Shown here: piece after piece, positions 44,244 through 53,842 of the stretch
How the letters are laid out: each line of letters starts with the position of its first letter
Position numbering within the stretch: position 1 is the first letter of the stretch
Source: Cupriavidus taiwanensis
Lineage (GTDB): Bacteria; Pseudomonadota; Gammaproteobacteria; Burkholderiales; Burkholderiaceae
Reading direction: 5' to 3'
Length of the DNA stretch: 64,000 nucleotides
Assembly: GCF_900250115.1 (NCBI RefSeq)
Contig: NZ_LT984804.1
Span: forward strand, 1,689,301-1,753,300
Notes under the pieces: generated by a model
Database searches by the model: none
The model's input: only the letters and a program-made list of their open reading frames with translations
Told to the model about the DNA's origin: nothing
Program-made: the position numbers and the translations under genes

Positions 44244-46787
44244 ATGAACGAAGCCATCCGGCCCGAGCATGCCGATGACACCCGCACCGCCCTGTCCGGC
44301 GCCAGCCTGCGTCAGGCCTTTCTCGACCACCTGTTCCATACCCAGGGCAAGCTGCCCGGGCAAGCCAGCCAGAACGACCTCTACCAGGCCGCCGCGCATA
44401 CCGTGCGCGACCGCCTGGTGCAACGCTGGATCAGCACCGCCGAAGCCTACCTGTGCCAGCCCTCGCGCACGGTGGCCTACCTCTCCGCCGAATTCCTGAT
44501 GGGCCCGCACCTGGGCAACAACCTGATCAACCTGGGCATCTTCGAGGAGGTCTGCGAGGCCATGGAGGCGGCCGGGCTCGACCTCGCCCGCATCCTTGAC
44601 CAGGAAGTCGAGCCGGGGCTGGGCAACGGCGGCCTGGGCCGGCTGGCGGCATGCTTCATGGATTCGCTGGCGACGCTGGAGATCCCCGCGCTGGGCTACG
44701 GCATCCGCTACGAGTACGGCATCTTCCAGCAGACCATCATGGACGGCATGCAGGTGGAGAAGACCGATACCTGGCTGCGCAATGGCAACCCGTGGGAAAT
44801 CCAGCGCTCCGAATGGGCGGTGCAGGTGCGCCTGGGCGGACACACCGAGCACTACACCGACGACCGCGGCCACTACCGCGTGCGCTGGGTGCCGGCCAAG
44901 ACCGTGGTCGGCGTGCCGTTCGATTCGCCGATCCTGGGGTACCGCGTCAACACCGTCAACACGCTGCGGCTGTGGCGCGCCGACGCTACCGAGGCGTTCG
45001 ACTTCCACACCTTCAACCGCGGCGACTACCTTGGCGCCGTCAGCAAGAAGGTCACCTCCGAGAACCTGACCAAGGTGCTCTACCCCAACGACGAAACCAC
45101 GCAGGGCAAGGAACTGCGGCTCGAGCAGCAGTATTTCTTTGTCGCCTGCTCGCTGCAGGACATGCTGCGGCTGCTCGCGGTCGACGGGATCCCGGTGACG
45201 CGCTTCCACGAGAAGTTCGCGGTCCAGCTCAATGACACCCACCCTGCCGTGGGCATTGCCGAACTGATGCGGCTGCTGGTCGACGAGCACGACCTGCCCT
45301 GGAACGAGGCCTGGCACATCACGCAGAACGCCTTTGCCTATACCAACCACACGCTGCTGCCCGAAGCGCTGGAGCAGTGGCCGCTGCCGCTGTTCGGGCG
45401 GGTGCTGCCGCGCCACCTCGAGATCATCCTGGAGATCAACGCGCGCTTCCTGGACGAGGTGAGGATCCGCTTCTACGGCGACGAATCGCGCCTGGCGCGG
45501 CTGTCGCTGATCAGCGAGCAGGGCCAGCGGCATGTGCGCATGGCCAACCTGGCGTGCGTGGGCAGCCATGCCGTCAATGGCGTGGCCGAGCTGCACTCGC
45601 GCCTGATGCGCGAGGACGTGCTGAAGGACTTCTACGAGATGTGGCCCGAGAAGTTCACCAGCATCACCAACGGCGTGACGCCGCGGCGCTGGCTGGCGCT
45701 ATCCAACCCGCGCCTGACGCGGCTGGTGTCGGATGCGATCGGCGATGGCTGGATCTCGGACCTCGAACAGCTGCGCGGGCTGGAGCCGTATGCCGACGAC
45801 GCCGGCTTCCGGGAATCGTGGCAGGCGGCGCGGCACGCCAACAAGACCGACCTCGCGCAGGTGGTGCGCGACACCACCGGCGTGGTGATCGACCCGTCGT
45901 CCATGTTCGACGTGATGGTCAAGCGCATCCACGAATACAAGCGCCAGCACCTGGCGGTGCTGCATGTGATTGCGCTGTACCACCGCATCAAGTCCGACCC
46001 CGGCGCGCTGGTCCAGCCGCGCACCTTCCTGTTCGGCGGCAAGGCTGCGCCGGGGTACGCCTATGCCAAGCTGATGATCCGCTTCATCACCTCGGTGGCC
46101 GATGTGGTCAACCGCGACCCGCAGGTGCGCGATCGGCTCAAGGTGGTGTTCCTGCCCAACTTCAACGTCACCTACGGTCAGCGCATCTACCCGGCGGCCG
46201 ACCTGGCCGAGCAGATCTCGCTGGCCGGCAAGGAAGCCTCCGGCACCGGCAACATGAAGTTCGCGATGAACGGCGCGCTCAATATCGGCACCATGGACGG
46301 CGCCAATATCGAATTGCGCGAAGCGGTGGGCCCTGACAACTTCTTCCCGTTCGGCCTGACCGCGCCCGAGGTCTATGCGCTGCGCGACAGCGGCTACGAC
46401 CCGGCCGCCTATTACCACAGCAACCCGCAGCTGCGCGCCGTGATCGACCTGGTGCAGCAGGGCTTCTTCTCGCGCGGCGAGCCCGGCCTGTTCCGACCGT
46501 TGTTCGAGCCCCAGCATGGGCACGACCCCTACCTGCTGATGGCGGACTTCGCCTCCTATATCGATTGCCAGGAGAAGGTATCGGCCACCTATGCCGACCC
46601 GGCGCGCTGGCAGCGCATGTCGGTGCTGTCGTGCGCGCGCTCGGGGCGTTTTTCCTCGGACCGGGCCATCCGCGAATACTGCGAGCGCATCTGGCATGTC
46701 GCGCCGGTGCCGGTGCGGCTGCTGCACCGCGCCAGCGGCGCGCCCTGGCAGGTGGAGGCCGGCGTCAGCGGACCGCGCGCGGCCTGA
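44244..46787 (+). CDS. glgP: Glycogen/starch/alpha-glucan phosphorylase
   Basis: An 847-residue GT35 enzyme. ATG 44244 has GCAGGAG upstream. Markers: AYLSAEFLMGPHLGNNL near the N-terminus, EPGLGNGGLGRLAACF, FAVQLNDTHPA and the pyridoxal-phosphate lysine Lys672 in SGTGNMKFAMNGAL. It releases glucose-1-phosphate from chain ends of the glucan. A 120-bp gap with a hairpin separates it from malQ, and a strong hairpin follows, so it may be its own transcription unit. I found no convincing promoter of any type in its leader. Confidence 0.94.
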   Translation: MNEAIRPEHADDTRTALSGASLRQAFLDHLFHTQGKLPGQASQNDLYQAAAHTVRDRLVQRWISTAEAYLCQPSRTVAYLSAEFLMGPHLGNNLINLGIFEEVCEAMEAAGLDLARILDQEVEPGLGNGGLGRLAACFMDSLATLEIPALGYGIRYEYGIFQQTIMDGMQVEKTDTWLRNGNPWEIQRSEWAVQVRLGGHTEHYTDDRGHYRVRWVPAKTVVGVPFDSPILGYRVNTVNTLRLWRADATEAFDFHTFNRGDYLGAVSKKVTSENLTKVLYPNDETTQGKELRLEQQYFFVACSLQDMLRLLAVDGIPVTRFHEKFAVQLNDTHPAVGIAELMRLLVDEHDLPWNEAWHITQNAFAYTNHTLLPEALEQWPLPLFGRVLPRHLEIILEINARFLDEVRIRFYGDESRLARLSLISEQGQRHVRMANLACVGSHAVNGVAELHSRLMREDVLKDFYEMWPEKFTSITNGVTPRRWLALSNPRLTRLVSDAIGDGWISDLEQLRGLEPYADDAGFRESWQAARHANKTDLAQVVRDTTGVVIDPSSMFDVMVKRIHEYKRQHLAVLHVIALYHRIKSDPGALVQPRTFLFGGKAAPGYAYAKLMIRFITSVADVVNRDPQVRDRLKVVFLPNFNVTYGQRIYPAADLAEQISLAGKEASGTGNMKFAMNGALNIGTMDGANIELREAVGPDNFFPFGLTAPEVYALRDSGYDPAAYYHSNPQLRAVIDLVQQGFFSRGEPGLFRPLFEPQHGHDPYLLMADFASYIDCQEKVSATYADPARWQRMSVLSCARSGRFSSDRAIREYCERIWHVAPVPVRLLHRASGAPWQVEAGVSGPRAA

Positions 46788-46806
46788 GCGCGCAACAGTT
46801 GCGCGC
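46788..46806 (+). terminator. Hairpin after glgP
   Basis: GCGCGCAA (46788-46795) and TTGCGCGC (46799-46806) form a perfect 8-bp stem with a 3-base loop, directly after the glgP stop. No T tract follows. Confidence 0.55.
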
Positions 46807-46918
46807 CCATCTCGGCCCCCACAGGACGCAGGGTAGTTTCTACAATGCCACAAGTAACAAAGCCCGCGCCGTGCTGCGCTGCAGGCTTGCCGGCGGCGCC
46901 GCGAATGCGCCGTTCTGC

Positions 46919-46934
46919 TGGCATGGAGTTCGCA
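46919..46934 (+). promoter_or_regulatory. Sigma-54-like promoter of treZ-treY
   Basis: TGGCATGGAGTTCGCA: TGGCATG, three bases, TTCGCA, exact -24/-12 spacing and the same -12 sequence as the site before glgE. Transcription would start near 46945, 30 bases before the treZ start. Confidence 0.55.
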
Positions 46935-46975
46935 TTGCGCAAGGACCCTATTTCCCCCGCAGGCAGGAGCCGAAT

Positions 46976-48988
46976 TTGAACGCCGACCGCTTTCTCCTCG
47001 CCCCCGGCACCCGCTCTGCCGTGCCGCCGCTGGCGCCGTTCGACTGCTTTGCCGCGCCGTCGGCATCCGCCTTCTGCTCCCACGACGAACCCACCCAGGA
47101 CTACCTGTTCGGGCCGGCCTGGCTGCCGGACGGGCGGGTACGCTTCCGCCTGTGGGCGCCCGATGCCGCCGAGCAGGGCCTGGCGGTGCGCGTGGAAATC
47201 GCCGGGCTGGGCCCGGTGCCGATGGCGTGCGGAGCCAACGGCTGGTTCGAGGCCATCGTGGCGGGCTGCGCGGGCGCGCGCTACTGGTTCCGGCTCGACG
47301 ACGGCACCACCGTGCCGGACCCGGCCTCGCGCTGGCAGGCCGACGACGTCCACGGGCCCAGCATCGTGCCGGCGCGCGACGCCGCCAGCGCGTTTGCGTG
47401 GACCTGCCCGGACTGGCGCGGGCGCCCGTGGCACGAAGCCATCGTCTATGAGATGCACGTGGGCCTGTGCGGCGGCTATGCCGGCGCCACGCGGCAACTG
47501 CCGCGGCTCGCCGCGCTGGGCTTCACCGCGGTCGAGCTGATGCCGGTCGCCGAGTTTCCCGGCACGCGCAATTGGGGCTATGACGGCGTGCTGCCGTTTG
47601 CGCCGGAGTCCGGCTACGGCACGCCGGACGAACTGCGCGCACTGGTCGACCGCGCCCACCAGCTCGGCATGATGGTGCTGCTGGACGTGGTCTACAACCA
47701 TTTCGGCCCGGAAGGCAACTACCTGCACCGCTATGCCAGCGCGTTCTTCCGCGAGGACCGCCAGACCCCCTGGGGGCCGGCCATCGACTTCCGCCGGCCG
47801 CAGGTGCGGCGCTTCTTTACCGAGAACGCGCGCTACTGGCTCGAACAGTTCCGCCTCGACGGCCTGCGACTCGACGCCGTGCATGCGATCGAGGATGAAG
47901 GCTGGCTGGCCGCGCTGCCGGGCGAACTGCGCGCCGCGCTGGCCGACGGCGATAGCCCTCGGCGCCATCTCCACCTGGTGCTGGAGAATGACAACAACGA
48001 TGCCGCGCTGCTGGCCGCGGGCTACGACGCGCAGTGGAACGATGATGCGCACCACGCGCTGCACGTGCTGCTGACCGGCGAGGACGATGGCTACTACCGC
48101 GACTACAGCGCGGCGCCGGATACGGGCGATGGTGGCAATGGCGGCAATGGCGACCACGCCGCCGGCGCGCGCGGCGTGCCGGCGCTGCGCCACCTGGCGC
48201 GCGTGCTGGGCGAAGGCTTCGCCTACCAGGGCGAACGCTCGGCGTTCCGCTCGGCCGCTTTGCCCGCGCTGGCGGATGGCGTGCGGCGCGGCCGGCCCAG
48301 CGCGCACCTGCCGCCCACGGCCTTTGTCTGCTTCCTGCAGAACCACGACCAGACCGGCAACCGCGCGCTCGGCGAACGGCTGGCGCAACTGGCCGGGCGC
48401 GACGCGCTGCGCGCGGCCATCGCCCTGCAGCTGTTGTGCCCACAGGTGCCGCTGGTGTTCATGGGCGAGGAAACCGGCAGCGCGCAGCCGTTCCTGTACT
48501 TCACCAGCCATCCGCCCGAGCTGGCGCGCGCCGTGCGCGACGGGCGCCGGCGCGAGTTCGCCGCGACCGCCGCGTTCAGCGACGACGCCCGCGCGGCGGC
48601 CATTCCCGATCCCAACGACCCGGCCACGTTCGAAGCCTCGCGCCCGCGCCTGGACGATGACGGCGACTGGACGCCGTACTACCGCGAACTGCTCGCGGTG
48701 CGGCGGCGCGAGCTGCTGCACCGGCTGCCCGGGTGCCAGAGCGCCGGCGTCGACGTGCTGGGGCCGGCGGCGCTGTGCGCGCGCTGGCGCCTGATGGACG
48801 GCGTGGAGCTGAGCCTGTGGCTCAACCTGGGCAACGAAGCCGTGCCCTGCACGCGGCCGTGCCACGACCGCAGCACCGCGCTGCATGAGAGCAGCGCCGG
48901 CGCGGCCGCGGCCCTGTCGGCGGGGCTGCTGCCGCAGCGCTCGTGCGTGGCCACCGTGTGCGAGCCCGCCGCGGCACGCGCGCGATGA
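46976..48988 (+). CDS. treZ: Malto-oligosyltrehalose trehalohydrolase
   Basis: About 670 residues from TTG 46976, chosen for AGGAG 7 bases upstream and its place after the promoter. An N-terminal CBM48-like domain (VRFRLWAPDAAEQ) precedes the GH13 barrel: IVYEMHVGLCGGY, nucleophile Asp300 in LRLDAVHAIED, acid Glu337 in LVLENDNND and QNHDQTGN. It cuts free trehalose from the malto-oligosyltrehalose made by TreY. A Gly/Asn-rich insert lies near 385-395. Its stop overlaps the treY start (ATGA). Confidence 0.91.
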   Translation: MNADRFLLAPGTRSAVPPLAPFDCFAAPSASAFCSHDEPTQDYLFGPAWLPDGRVRFRLWAPDAAEQGLAVRVEIAGLGPVPMACGANGWFEAIVAGCAGARYWFRLDDGTTVPDPASRWQADDVHGPSIVPARDAASAFAWTCPDWRGRPWHEAIVYEMHVGLCGGYAGATRQLPRLAALGFTAVELMPVAEFPGTRNWGYDGVLPFAPESGYGTPDELRALVDRAHQLGMMVLLDVVYNHFGPEGNYLHRYASAFFREDRQTPWGPAIDFRRPQVRRFFTENARYWLEQFRLDGLRLDAVHAIEDEGWLAALPGELRAALADGDSPRRHLHLVLENDNNDAALLAAGYDAQWNDDAHHALHVLLTGEDDGYYRDYSAAPDTGDGGNGGNGDHAAGARGVPALRHLARVLGEGFAYQGERSAFRSAALPALADGVRRGRPSAHLPPTAFVCFLQNHDQTGNRALGERLAQLAGRDALRAAIALQLLCPQVPLVFMGEETGSAQPFLYFTSHPPELARAVRDGRRREFAATAAFSDDARAAAIPDPNDPATFEASRPRLDDDGDWTPYYRELLAVRRRELLHRLPGCQSAGVDVLGPAALCARWRLMDGVELSLWLNLGNEAVPCTRPCHDRSTALHESSAGAAAALSAGLLPQRSCVATVCEPAAARAR

Positions 48989-51642
48989 TGCCAGAGGGCG
49001 CGTCGCAAGCGCTGCCACGCGCAACCGCCCGGCTGCAGCTGCATCCGGGCTTCACCTTTGCCGATGCCGCCGCCGTGGTCGGCTACTACGCCGCGCTGGG
49101 GGTCAGCCACCTGTACCTGTCGCCCATATGCGGCGCGCGGCCTGGCTCCACCCATGGCTACGACGTCACCGATTTCACCGCCGTGCGCGCCGAGCTGGGC
49201 GGCGAGCCAGGCCTGAAAGCGCTGGCCGCGCGCGCCCGCGACGCCGGCCTTGGCCTGATCGTCGATATCGTGCCCAACCATATGGCGGCCGACCCCAGCC
49301 ACAACCGCTGGTGGCGCGACGTGCTGGCGCATGGCCGCGGCAGCCCTTGCGCGGCCACCTTCGACATCGACTGGACCCCGCGCGACCCGGCGCTGCACGG
49401 CAAGGTGCTGCTGCCGATCCTGGGCCAGTCGTACTGGGACACCGTGGTCGCCGGCGAACTGCACTGGGTCCCGGCCAGCGACGATGCCCCCGCCCATCTG
49501 CGCTACTTCGACCACACGCTGCCGCTGGCGCCGGGCAGCGTCGAAGCCGCAGCCGAGCGCGACGGCCCGGCCTGGTACGACGCCACCCGGGCCGACGGGC
49601 GCGGCCGCCTCCATGCCTTGCTGGAACGCCAGCACTACCGGCTGGCCTGGTGGCGCACCGCCGCCGCCGCGCAAAACTGGCGGCGCTTCTTCGAGATCAG
49701 CGACCTGGTCGGCGTGCGCGAGGAAGACGAGCGGGTGTTCGATGCGGTCCATGCGCTGGTCCTGCGGCTGCTGCGCGAAGGCTGGATCGACGGCGTGCGC
49801 GTGGATCATGTCGACGGCCTGGCCGATCCCGCCGGCTACTGCCGCCGGCTGCGCGCCGAACTGGACCGCCATGCCGCCGCGCGCCCGCCCCTGCTGCGGC
49901 TGGAACGTCCGTGGCTGGTGGTCGAGAAGATCCTTGGCCCGCGCGAGCGCCTGGCGCCGGACTGGCAGGTGCATGGGACCACCGGCTATGACTTCATGGA
50001 CGAAGTGGCCGCGGTGCTGCATGACGGCGATGGCGAGGCCCCGCTGGACGCGCTGTGGGCGACGGTCAGCGGCGACGCGCGCGGCTTTGCCGGGCATGTC
50101 GAGGCCGCGCGGCGCCAGCTGCTGGAGCGGCACCTGGTGACGGAATTCGAAGGCGCCGCCGCGTGCCTGCGCGATTGCGCCGAGCAGGAGCCGGGCACGC
50201 GCGACCTGACCCGGGCCGCGCTGCGGCGCGCGCTGGCGGCGCTGATGGCAGCGGTGCCGGTGTATCGCAGCTACTTCGACGCGCGCCCGGCCGAACGCGA
50301 TGCGGCCGCGGCGCTTGCCGATGACGCCATGCTCGAGCAGGCCATGCGGGTAGCGCGCGCCGGCCTGGCGCCCGACGAAGCGGTGGCGCTGGCCTTTATC
50401 GGCGGCTGCCTGCGCACCGCCGCGCCAGCCGACAGCGAAACCGGGGCGCTGCGCCGCCGGCTGCAGCAGCTGATGCCCGCGCTGGCGGCGAAGGCCGGCG
50501 AGGACACCGCGTTCTACCGCTACGGCCGGCTGCTGTCGCGCAACGAAGTCGGCAGCGATCCGGCCGGGCTGGCGATGCCGCCGGCGCAGTTCCACGCCCG
50601 CATGGCGGCACGGCGCCTGGCCTGTCCCTACGCCATGCTGGCCACGGCGACCCACGACCACAAGCGCGGCGAAGACGCGCGCATGCGGCTGGCGGTGCTG
50701 AGCGAGGTGCCGGGCGCGTGGGCCGATGCCGTGGCCGCGTGGGAAGCCGCCTCGGCGCCGCTGCTGGCCACCTTGCCGCAAGCACCCGATCCCGGCGACC
50801 GGCTGATGCTGTACCAGACCCTGGTCGGCGCCTGGCCGATGGAAGACCTGAGCCTTGCCGACGATGCCGGCGCCGCGCAGGCCTTGCTGGAGCGGGTGGG
50901 CGCATGGCAGCGCAAGGCCATCCGCGAAGCCAAGCGCCATGGCAACTGGACCTGCCCCGACACCGACTACGAAGCCGCATGCGAGGCCTTCCTGCGCGGC
51001 CTGGCCGCGGGCGGAGCCGGCAGCGTGCTGGCGCAGGTCGGCCAGTTCGCGCAGCGCATTGCCACGGCCGGGGCGCTCAACAGCCTGGCGCAGGTGCTGG
51101 TGCAACTGACCGCGCCCGGCATTCCCGACCGCTACCAGGGCTGCGAAGGCTGGGACCTGAGCCTGGTCGACCCCGACAACCGGCGCCCGCCCGACTACGC
51201 CCGGCTGCAGGCACGGCTGAGCTGCAGCGCGGGCTGGGCCCACTGGCTGGCGCACTGGCGCGACGGCCGCATCAAGCAGCAACTGATGCGCCAGGTGCTG
51301 GCGGTGCGGCGCGCGCGTGCGGCGCTGTTCGCCGACGGCCAGTACAGCATGCTGGCGGCGCAGGGAGCGCTGGTACCGCAGGTGCTGGCATTCGCGCGCA
51401 GCGCCGACGGGCGCCAGGCCATCAGCGTGGTGACCCGGCTCGCCGCCGCCCGCGTCGACCCCGCCCTGCCGCGCATTCCGCAATCGGCCTGGGGCGATAC
51501 CACGCTCAACGTCGGCGCGCCGCAACCCAGCCGCTGGACCGATGCCCTGACCGGCCATGTCATCGACGCTCCCATGGGCCGCCTGCGCCTGCGCGAAGTG
51601 CTGGGCGGCCTGCCGGTCGCACTGCTGCTGCGCGAGTCCTGA
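48985..51642 (+). CDS. treY: Malto-oligosyltrehalose synthase
   Basis: An 885-residue GH13 enzyme. ATG 48985 overlaps the treZ stop; the next codon is also ATG. Early barrel motif LGVSHLYLSPICGARPGSTHGYDVTD and VDIVPNHMA are family signatures; nucleophile Asp274 (VRVDHVDGLADP) and acid Glu314 (WLVVEKILG); ATATHDHKRGEDAR and the C-terminal GIPDRYQGCE also match. It rearranges the reducing-end alpha-1,4 link to alpha,alpha-1,1. A double hairpin overlaps the stop. Confidence 0.92.
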   Translation: MMPEGASQALPRATARLQLHPGFTFADAAAVVGYYAALGVSHLYLSPICGARPGSTHGYDVTDFTAVRAELGGEPGLKALAARARDAGLGLIVDIVPNHMAADPSHNRWWRDVLAHGRGSPCAATFDIDWTPRDPALHGKVLLPILGQSYWDTVVAGELHWVPASDDAPAHLRYFDHTLPLAPGSVEAAAERDGPAWYDATRADGRGRLHALLERQHYRLAWWRTAAAAQNWRRFFEISDLVGVREEDERVFDAVHALVLRLLREGWIDGVRVDHVDGLADPAGYCRRLRAELDRHAAARPPLLRLERPWLVVEKILGPRERLAPDWQVHGTTGYDFMDEVAAVLHDGDGEAPLDALWATVSGDARGFAGHVEAARRQLLERHLVTEFEGAAACLRDCAEQEPGTRDLTRAALRRALAALMAAVPVYRSYFDARPAERDAAAALADDAMLEQAMRVARAGLAPDEAVALAFIGGCLRTAAPADSETGALRRRLQQLMPALAAKAGEDTAFYRYGRLLSRNEVGSDPAGLAMPPAQFHARMAARRLACPYAMLATATHDHKRGEDARMRLAVLSEVPGAWADAVAAWEAASAPLLATLPQAPDPGDRLMLYQTLVGAWPMEDLSLADDAGAAQALLERVGAWQRKAIREAKRHGNWTCPDTDYEAACEAFLRGLAAGGAGSVLAQVGQFAQRIATAGALNSLAQVLVQLTAPGIPDRYQGCEGWDLSLVDPDNRRPPDYARLQARLSCSAGWAHWLAHWRDGRIKQQLMRQVLAVRRARAALFADGQYSMLAAQGALVPQVLAFARSADGRQAISVVTRLAAARVDPALPRIPQSAWGDTTLNVGAPQPSRWTDALTGHVIDAPMGRLRLREVLGGLPVALLLRES

Positions 51643-51660
51643 CGCGTCAGGCTCAGGACT
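51635..51660. terminator. Nested hairpin at the convergent treY end
   Basis: AGTCCTGA (51635-51642) pairs with TCAGGACT (51653-51660); inside, CCTGACG/CGTCAGG (51638-51651) is a 14-bp perfect palindrome. It spans both stops of the convergent genes, so it likely terminates in both directions. Confidence 0.5.
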
Positions 51661-52219
51661 GCGGCGGCGCCGTAGACTGCAATACGACCGGCGCGAACCG
51701 CCCGCGCGCGGCCTGGGTCGGCGAGGCGCTGCGTTCCTGGGGCAGATAGGGCCGGATCACCACGGCCACATAGTCGTCTGCCTTGGGCGTCACCACGATG
51801 TACGCGAGCCCCGACATCACCAGTCCGACTTCGCCGAGTTCGGTGGCAATGCGCGCGACGATAAAGCGCTGCAGCAGCATCGGGTTGACGCTGTCGTCGA
51901 TGGCAAGGGCGGCGGTGCAGATGGTCAGGAAGCAGCGTTCGACCTCGCGGCACACCACCACCACTTCATCGATGGCGTAGCCGGCGCGGCTGGCGCGCAC
52001 CAGCACCGACACGCCCTCACTGGGCGCTGCCCGGTGCCACCCCGGCTTGACCTTGAAGCTGGGCAGGGCCAGGCCGGAACCGGTGTCCTGGGCCACGGTG
52101 TTGAAACGCTGGGCGAAGTCCGAAGGCGTCATCGCAAGCAGCTGGCGCTCGACCGGTGCCGACGACACCGATACCGACGAGGCCAGGATTACGGTGGACA
52201 GAATGCTGGCTAGGTTCAT
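51653..52219 (-). CDS. Hypothetical secreted protein, 188 residues
   Basis: I do not recognise this protein. ATG 52219 has AGGAAG upstream. Residues 1-20 (MNLASILSTVILASSVSVSS) look like a signal peptide or membrane anchor. The rest is a mixed alpha/beta domain (YAIDEVVVVCREVERCFLTICTAALAIDD, YIVVTPKADDYVAVVIRPYL), with two or three cysteines. Probably periplasmic. It converges with treY. Confidence 0.6.
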   Translation of the reverse strand: MNLASILSTVILASSVSVSSAPVERQLLAMTPSDFAQRFNTVAQDTGSGLALPSFKVKPGWHRAAPSEGVSVLVRASRAGYAIDEVVVVCREVERCFLTICTAALAIDDSVNPMLLQRFIVARIATELGEVGLVMSGLAYIVVTPKADDYVAVVIRPYLPQERSASPTQAARGRFAPVVLQSTAPPQS

Positions 52220-52688
52220 AGCTTCCTCGCAACGGCGATACGTTCCCCCGCGCTGTCGGGCCCGGCAGCACACCGCCGCAAGCTGCGCCGCGGCGGGAAG
52301 GCCGGCATTGCGGGGTGCTCGCCGGCACCTGCCGCACGCCAGTTTTTGCCAGCATTTCCTTCACTATAGACAGGTCCGCACGCCAGCACAGGACCGAACG
52401 CAAGCGGCACGCCAGGCGAGCACCGCAGTCCGCCGCCGTGCCGGCAGCCCACTGCGGCGGGTCGGCCACGCGCGCCATGCAGTTTCTGCAGCGGCTGTAA
52501 AAACTACGGTGCATGCGCCACCACGCCGCGCCGGCGGCGGCGCCGGATGACGCACAGTCCCCGCCGTGGCGCAGCGCCTGCCGACCCGGCGCCCGGTCCG
52601 CGCAGCTTGTCGTGCGGGAACGGAGCTTGCAGGCCAATTGCAGGTGCGGGCCGAACCGCAGGCCCGCCAGCATGCACAGGAGGGCCAT
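52220..52688. other. 469-bp intergenic region
   Basis: No supported gene. On the minus strand TATAGT at 52363-52368 could be a -10 box for the secreted protein gene, without a good -35. On the plus strand a sigma-54-like site at 52616-52631 precedes the BON gene. The remainder shows nothing I can name. Confidence 0.5.
52616..52631 (+). promoter_or_regulatory. Sigma-54-like -24/-12 promoter
   Basis: GGGAACGGAGCTTGCA: GG and TTGCA at exact spacing; two changes in the -24 box. It lies about 57 bases before the BON gene ATG. Confidence 0.42.
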
Positions 52689-53060
52689 ATGACCGCACGC
52701 TACCGCTCACGCATCGCCGCGCTGGCGTTGCCGCTGGCCGTGCTGGCCATGGCAGGCTCCCGGCCGGCCACGGCCGCCGCCACCGATGCACCCGCGGCGC
52801 CTTCGTCGACGGGCCGCACCGCCGCGCCGCGCGACACCGCTGCCGCCAGCGACCGCGCCATCACGGCCGAGGTGCAGGCGCGCCTGGCCAAGGCGCGCAC
52901 GCTCGATCCCGGCAAGATCCGGGTGTCGACCACCGACGGCGTGGTCAAGCTCGAAGGCACCGTGCGCGACGACAAACAGCGTACGATGGCCATGGAACTG
53001 GCGCGTTCCGTGCGCGGCGTCAGCGCGGTTTCGGATGAACTGCGCGCCGGCACCGATTGA
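52689..53060 (+). CDS. Periplasmic BON domain protein
   Basis: A 123-residue protein. ATG 52689 has AGGAGGG upstream. Residues 1-29 are a signal peptide (ALALPLAVLAMAGSRPATA). A BON domain follows (about 55-122): ITAEVQARLAKARTLDPGKIRVSTTDGVVKLEGTV and RSVRGVSAVSDEL. Like OsmY-type proteins it probably works in the periplasm under osmotic or envelope stress. First gene of a three-gene run with two small charged proteins. Confidence 0.8.
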   Translation: MTARYRSRIAALALPLAVLAMAGSRPATAAATDAPAAPSSTGRTAAPRDTAAASDRAITAEVQARLAKARTLDPGKIRVSTTDGVVKLEGTVRDDKQRTMAMELARSVRGVSAVSDELRAGTD

Positions 53061-53110
53061 CCACCCTTTCGCCCGACCGGCAACGCCATGCCAACCTTGA
53101 TGGAGACGTG

Positions 53111-53341
53111 ATGAGCACCCATCGCCAGCCCGACCACGACACCACCCGCCGCCGCAGCGAGCCCCGCGACCCGCACAAGGGCGGCCCGGACACCGAGCAC
53201 GAGCGCGGCAAGCCCGGACGCGACCGGCGCCACGATGTCGAGCGCGAGCACGACATTCCCGACGAGAACGGCGAGCCGCCCTCGGTCAAGCGCCCCGGCG
53301 GCAAGCCCGAGGAAAGCGAGCCGCCGGTCGAGAACTACTGA
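53111..53341 (+). CDS. Small highly charged disordered protein
   Basis: A 76-residue protein. ATG 53111 has GGAGA upstream. It is nearly all Arg, Asp, Glu, His, Pro and Gly (HDTTRRRSEPRDPHKGGPD, RRHDVEREHDIPDE), so it is disordered and hydrophilin-like. No motif. Such proteins are typical desiccation or osmotic stress proteins; here that is inferred from composition and from the BON gene 50 bases upstream. Confidence 0.65.
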   Translation: MSTHRQPDHDTTRRRSEPRDPHKGGPDTEHERGKPGRDRRHDVEREHDIPDENGEPPSVKRPGGKPEESEPPVENY

Positions 53342-53382
53342 GCCTCGGCGACGCCCTTGCACCTACCCGAACAGGAGGCATG

Positions 53383-53775
53383 ATGAGCAAGACCGCACGT
53401 ACCGGCCCGAGCCGGCATGCCGGCACCGATCGCGTGGGCAGCCCGCCGGCGGGCCGCCGCGAAAGCGCGCAAGCCGCCTCCGGCCGCGGCCGTTCGCGCC
53501 AGAACACCGCTACCGGCGCGGCACGCGCCGAGGCCGGCAACATCCCCAGCACGCTCGACCCGGACCTCGACCAGGAAACCAACGATATCGAGAACGAGCT
53601 CGAGCAGCGCGCTGAAGAGGCGCACAGCCCCGAGGAAGAGGAAACCCCGGAAGAAGAGATCGCCGATGAAGTGGTGCGGGCTGCCGAGGCACTGCCTGCC
53701 GATGTGCCGGTCGACAAGGCCGACCGTACCGACGACCGCGACGAGAACCCGCCGCGGCCGCCCCGGGTGGATTAG
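53383..53775 (+). CDS. Disordered acidic protein
   Basis: A 130-residue protein. The second of two adjacent ATGs (53383) is taken because AGGAGG then lies 4 bases upstream. The N-terminal half is basic with Ser/Gly/Arg, the C-terminal half very acidic (ENELEQRAEEAHSPEEEETPEEE), a strongly polarised chain. No recognised domain. It is probably co-transcribed with the preceding charged protein, 41 bases apart. Confidence 0.62.
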   Translation: MSKTARTGPSRHAGTDRVGSPPAGRRESAQAASGRGRSRQNTATGAARAEAGNIPSTLDPDLDQETNDIENELEQRAEEAHSPEEEETPEEEIADEVVRAAEALPADVPVDKADRTDDRDENPPRPPRVD

Positions 53776-53810
53776 CGGGGCGCCACGGCGCGAGAGCGCA
53801 GCCACAAGCC

Positions 53811-53839
53811 AGGAGGCTCCGGAGGCTAGGGAGCCGCCT
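53811..53839. terminator. Hairpin between convergent genes
   Basis: AGG-A-GGCTCC (53811-53820) pairs with GGAGCC-G-CCT (53830-53839) with one internal mismatch. It lies between the acidic protein stop and the BON paralogue stop. Confidence 0.42.
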
Positions 53840-53842
53840 TGT

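Noticed and set aside
46841..46846. TACAAT as a sigma-70 -10 box for treZ
   Set aside because: No acceptable -35 at 16-18 bases, and a better -24/-12 site lies nearer the start.
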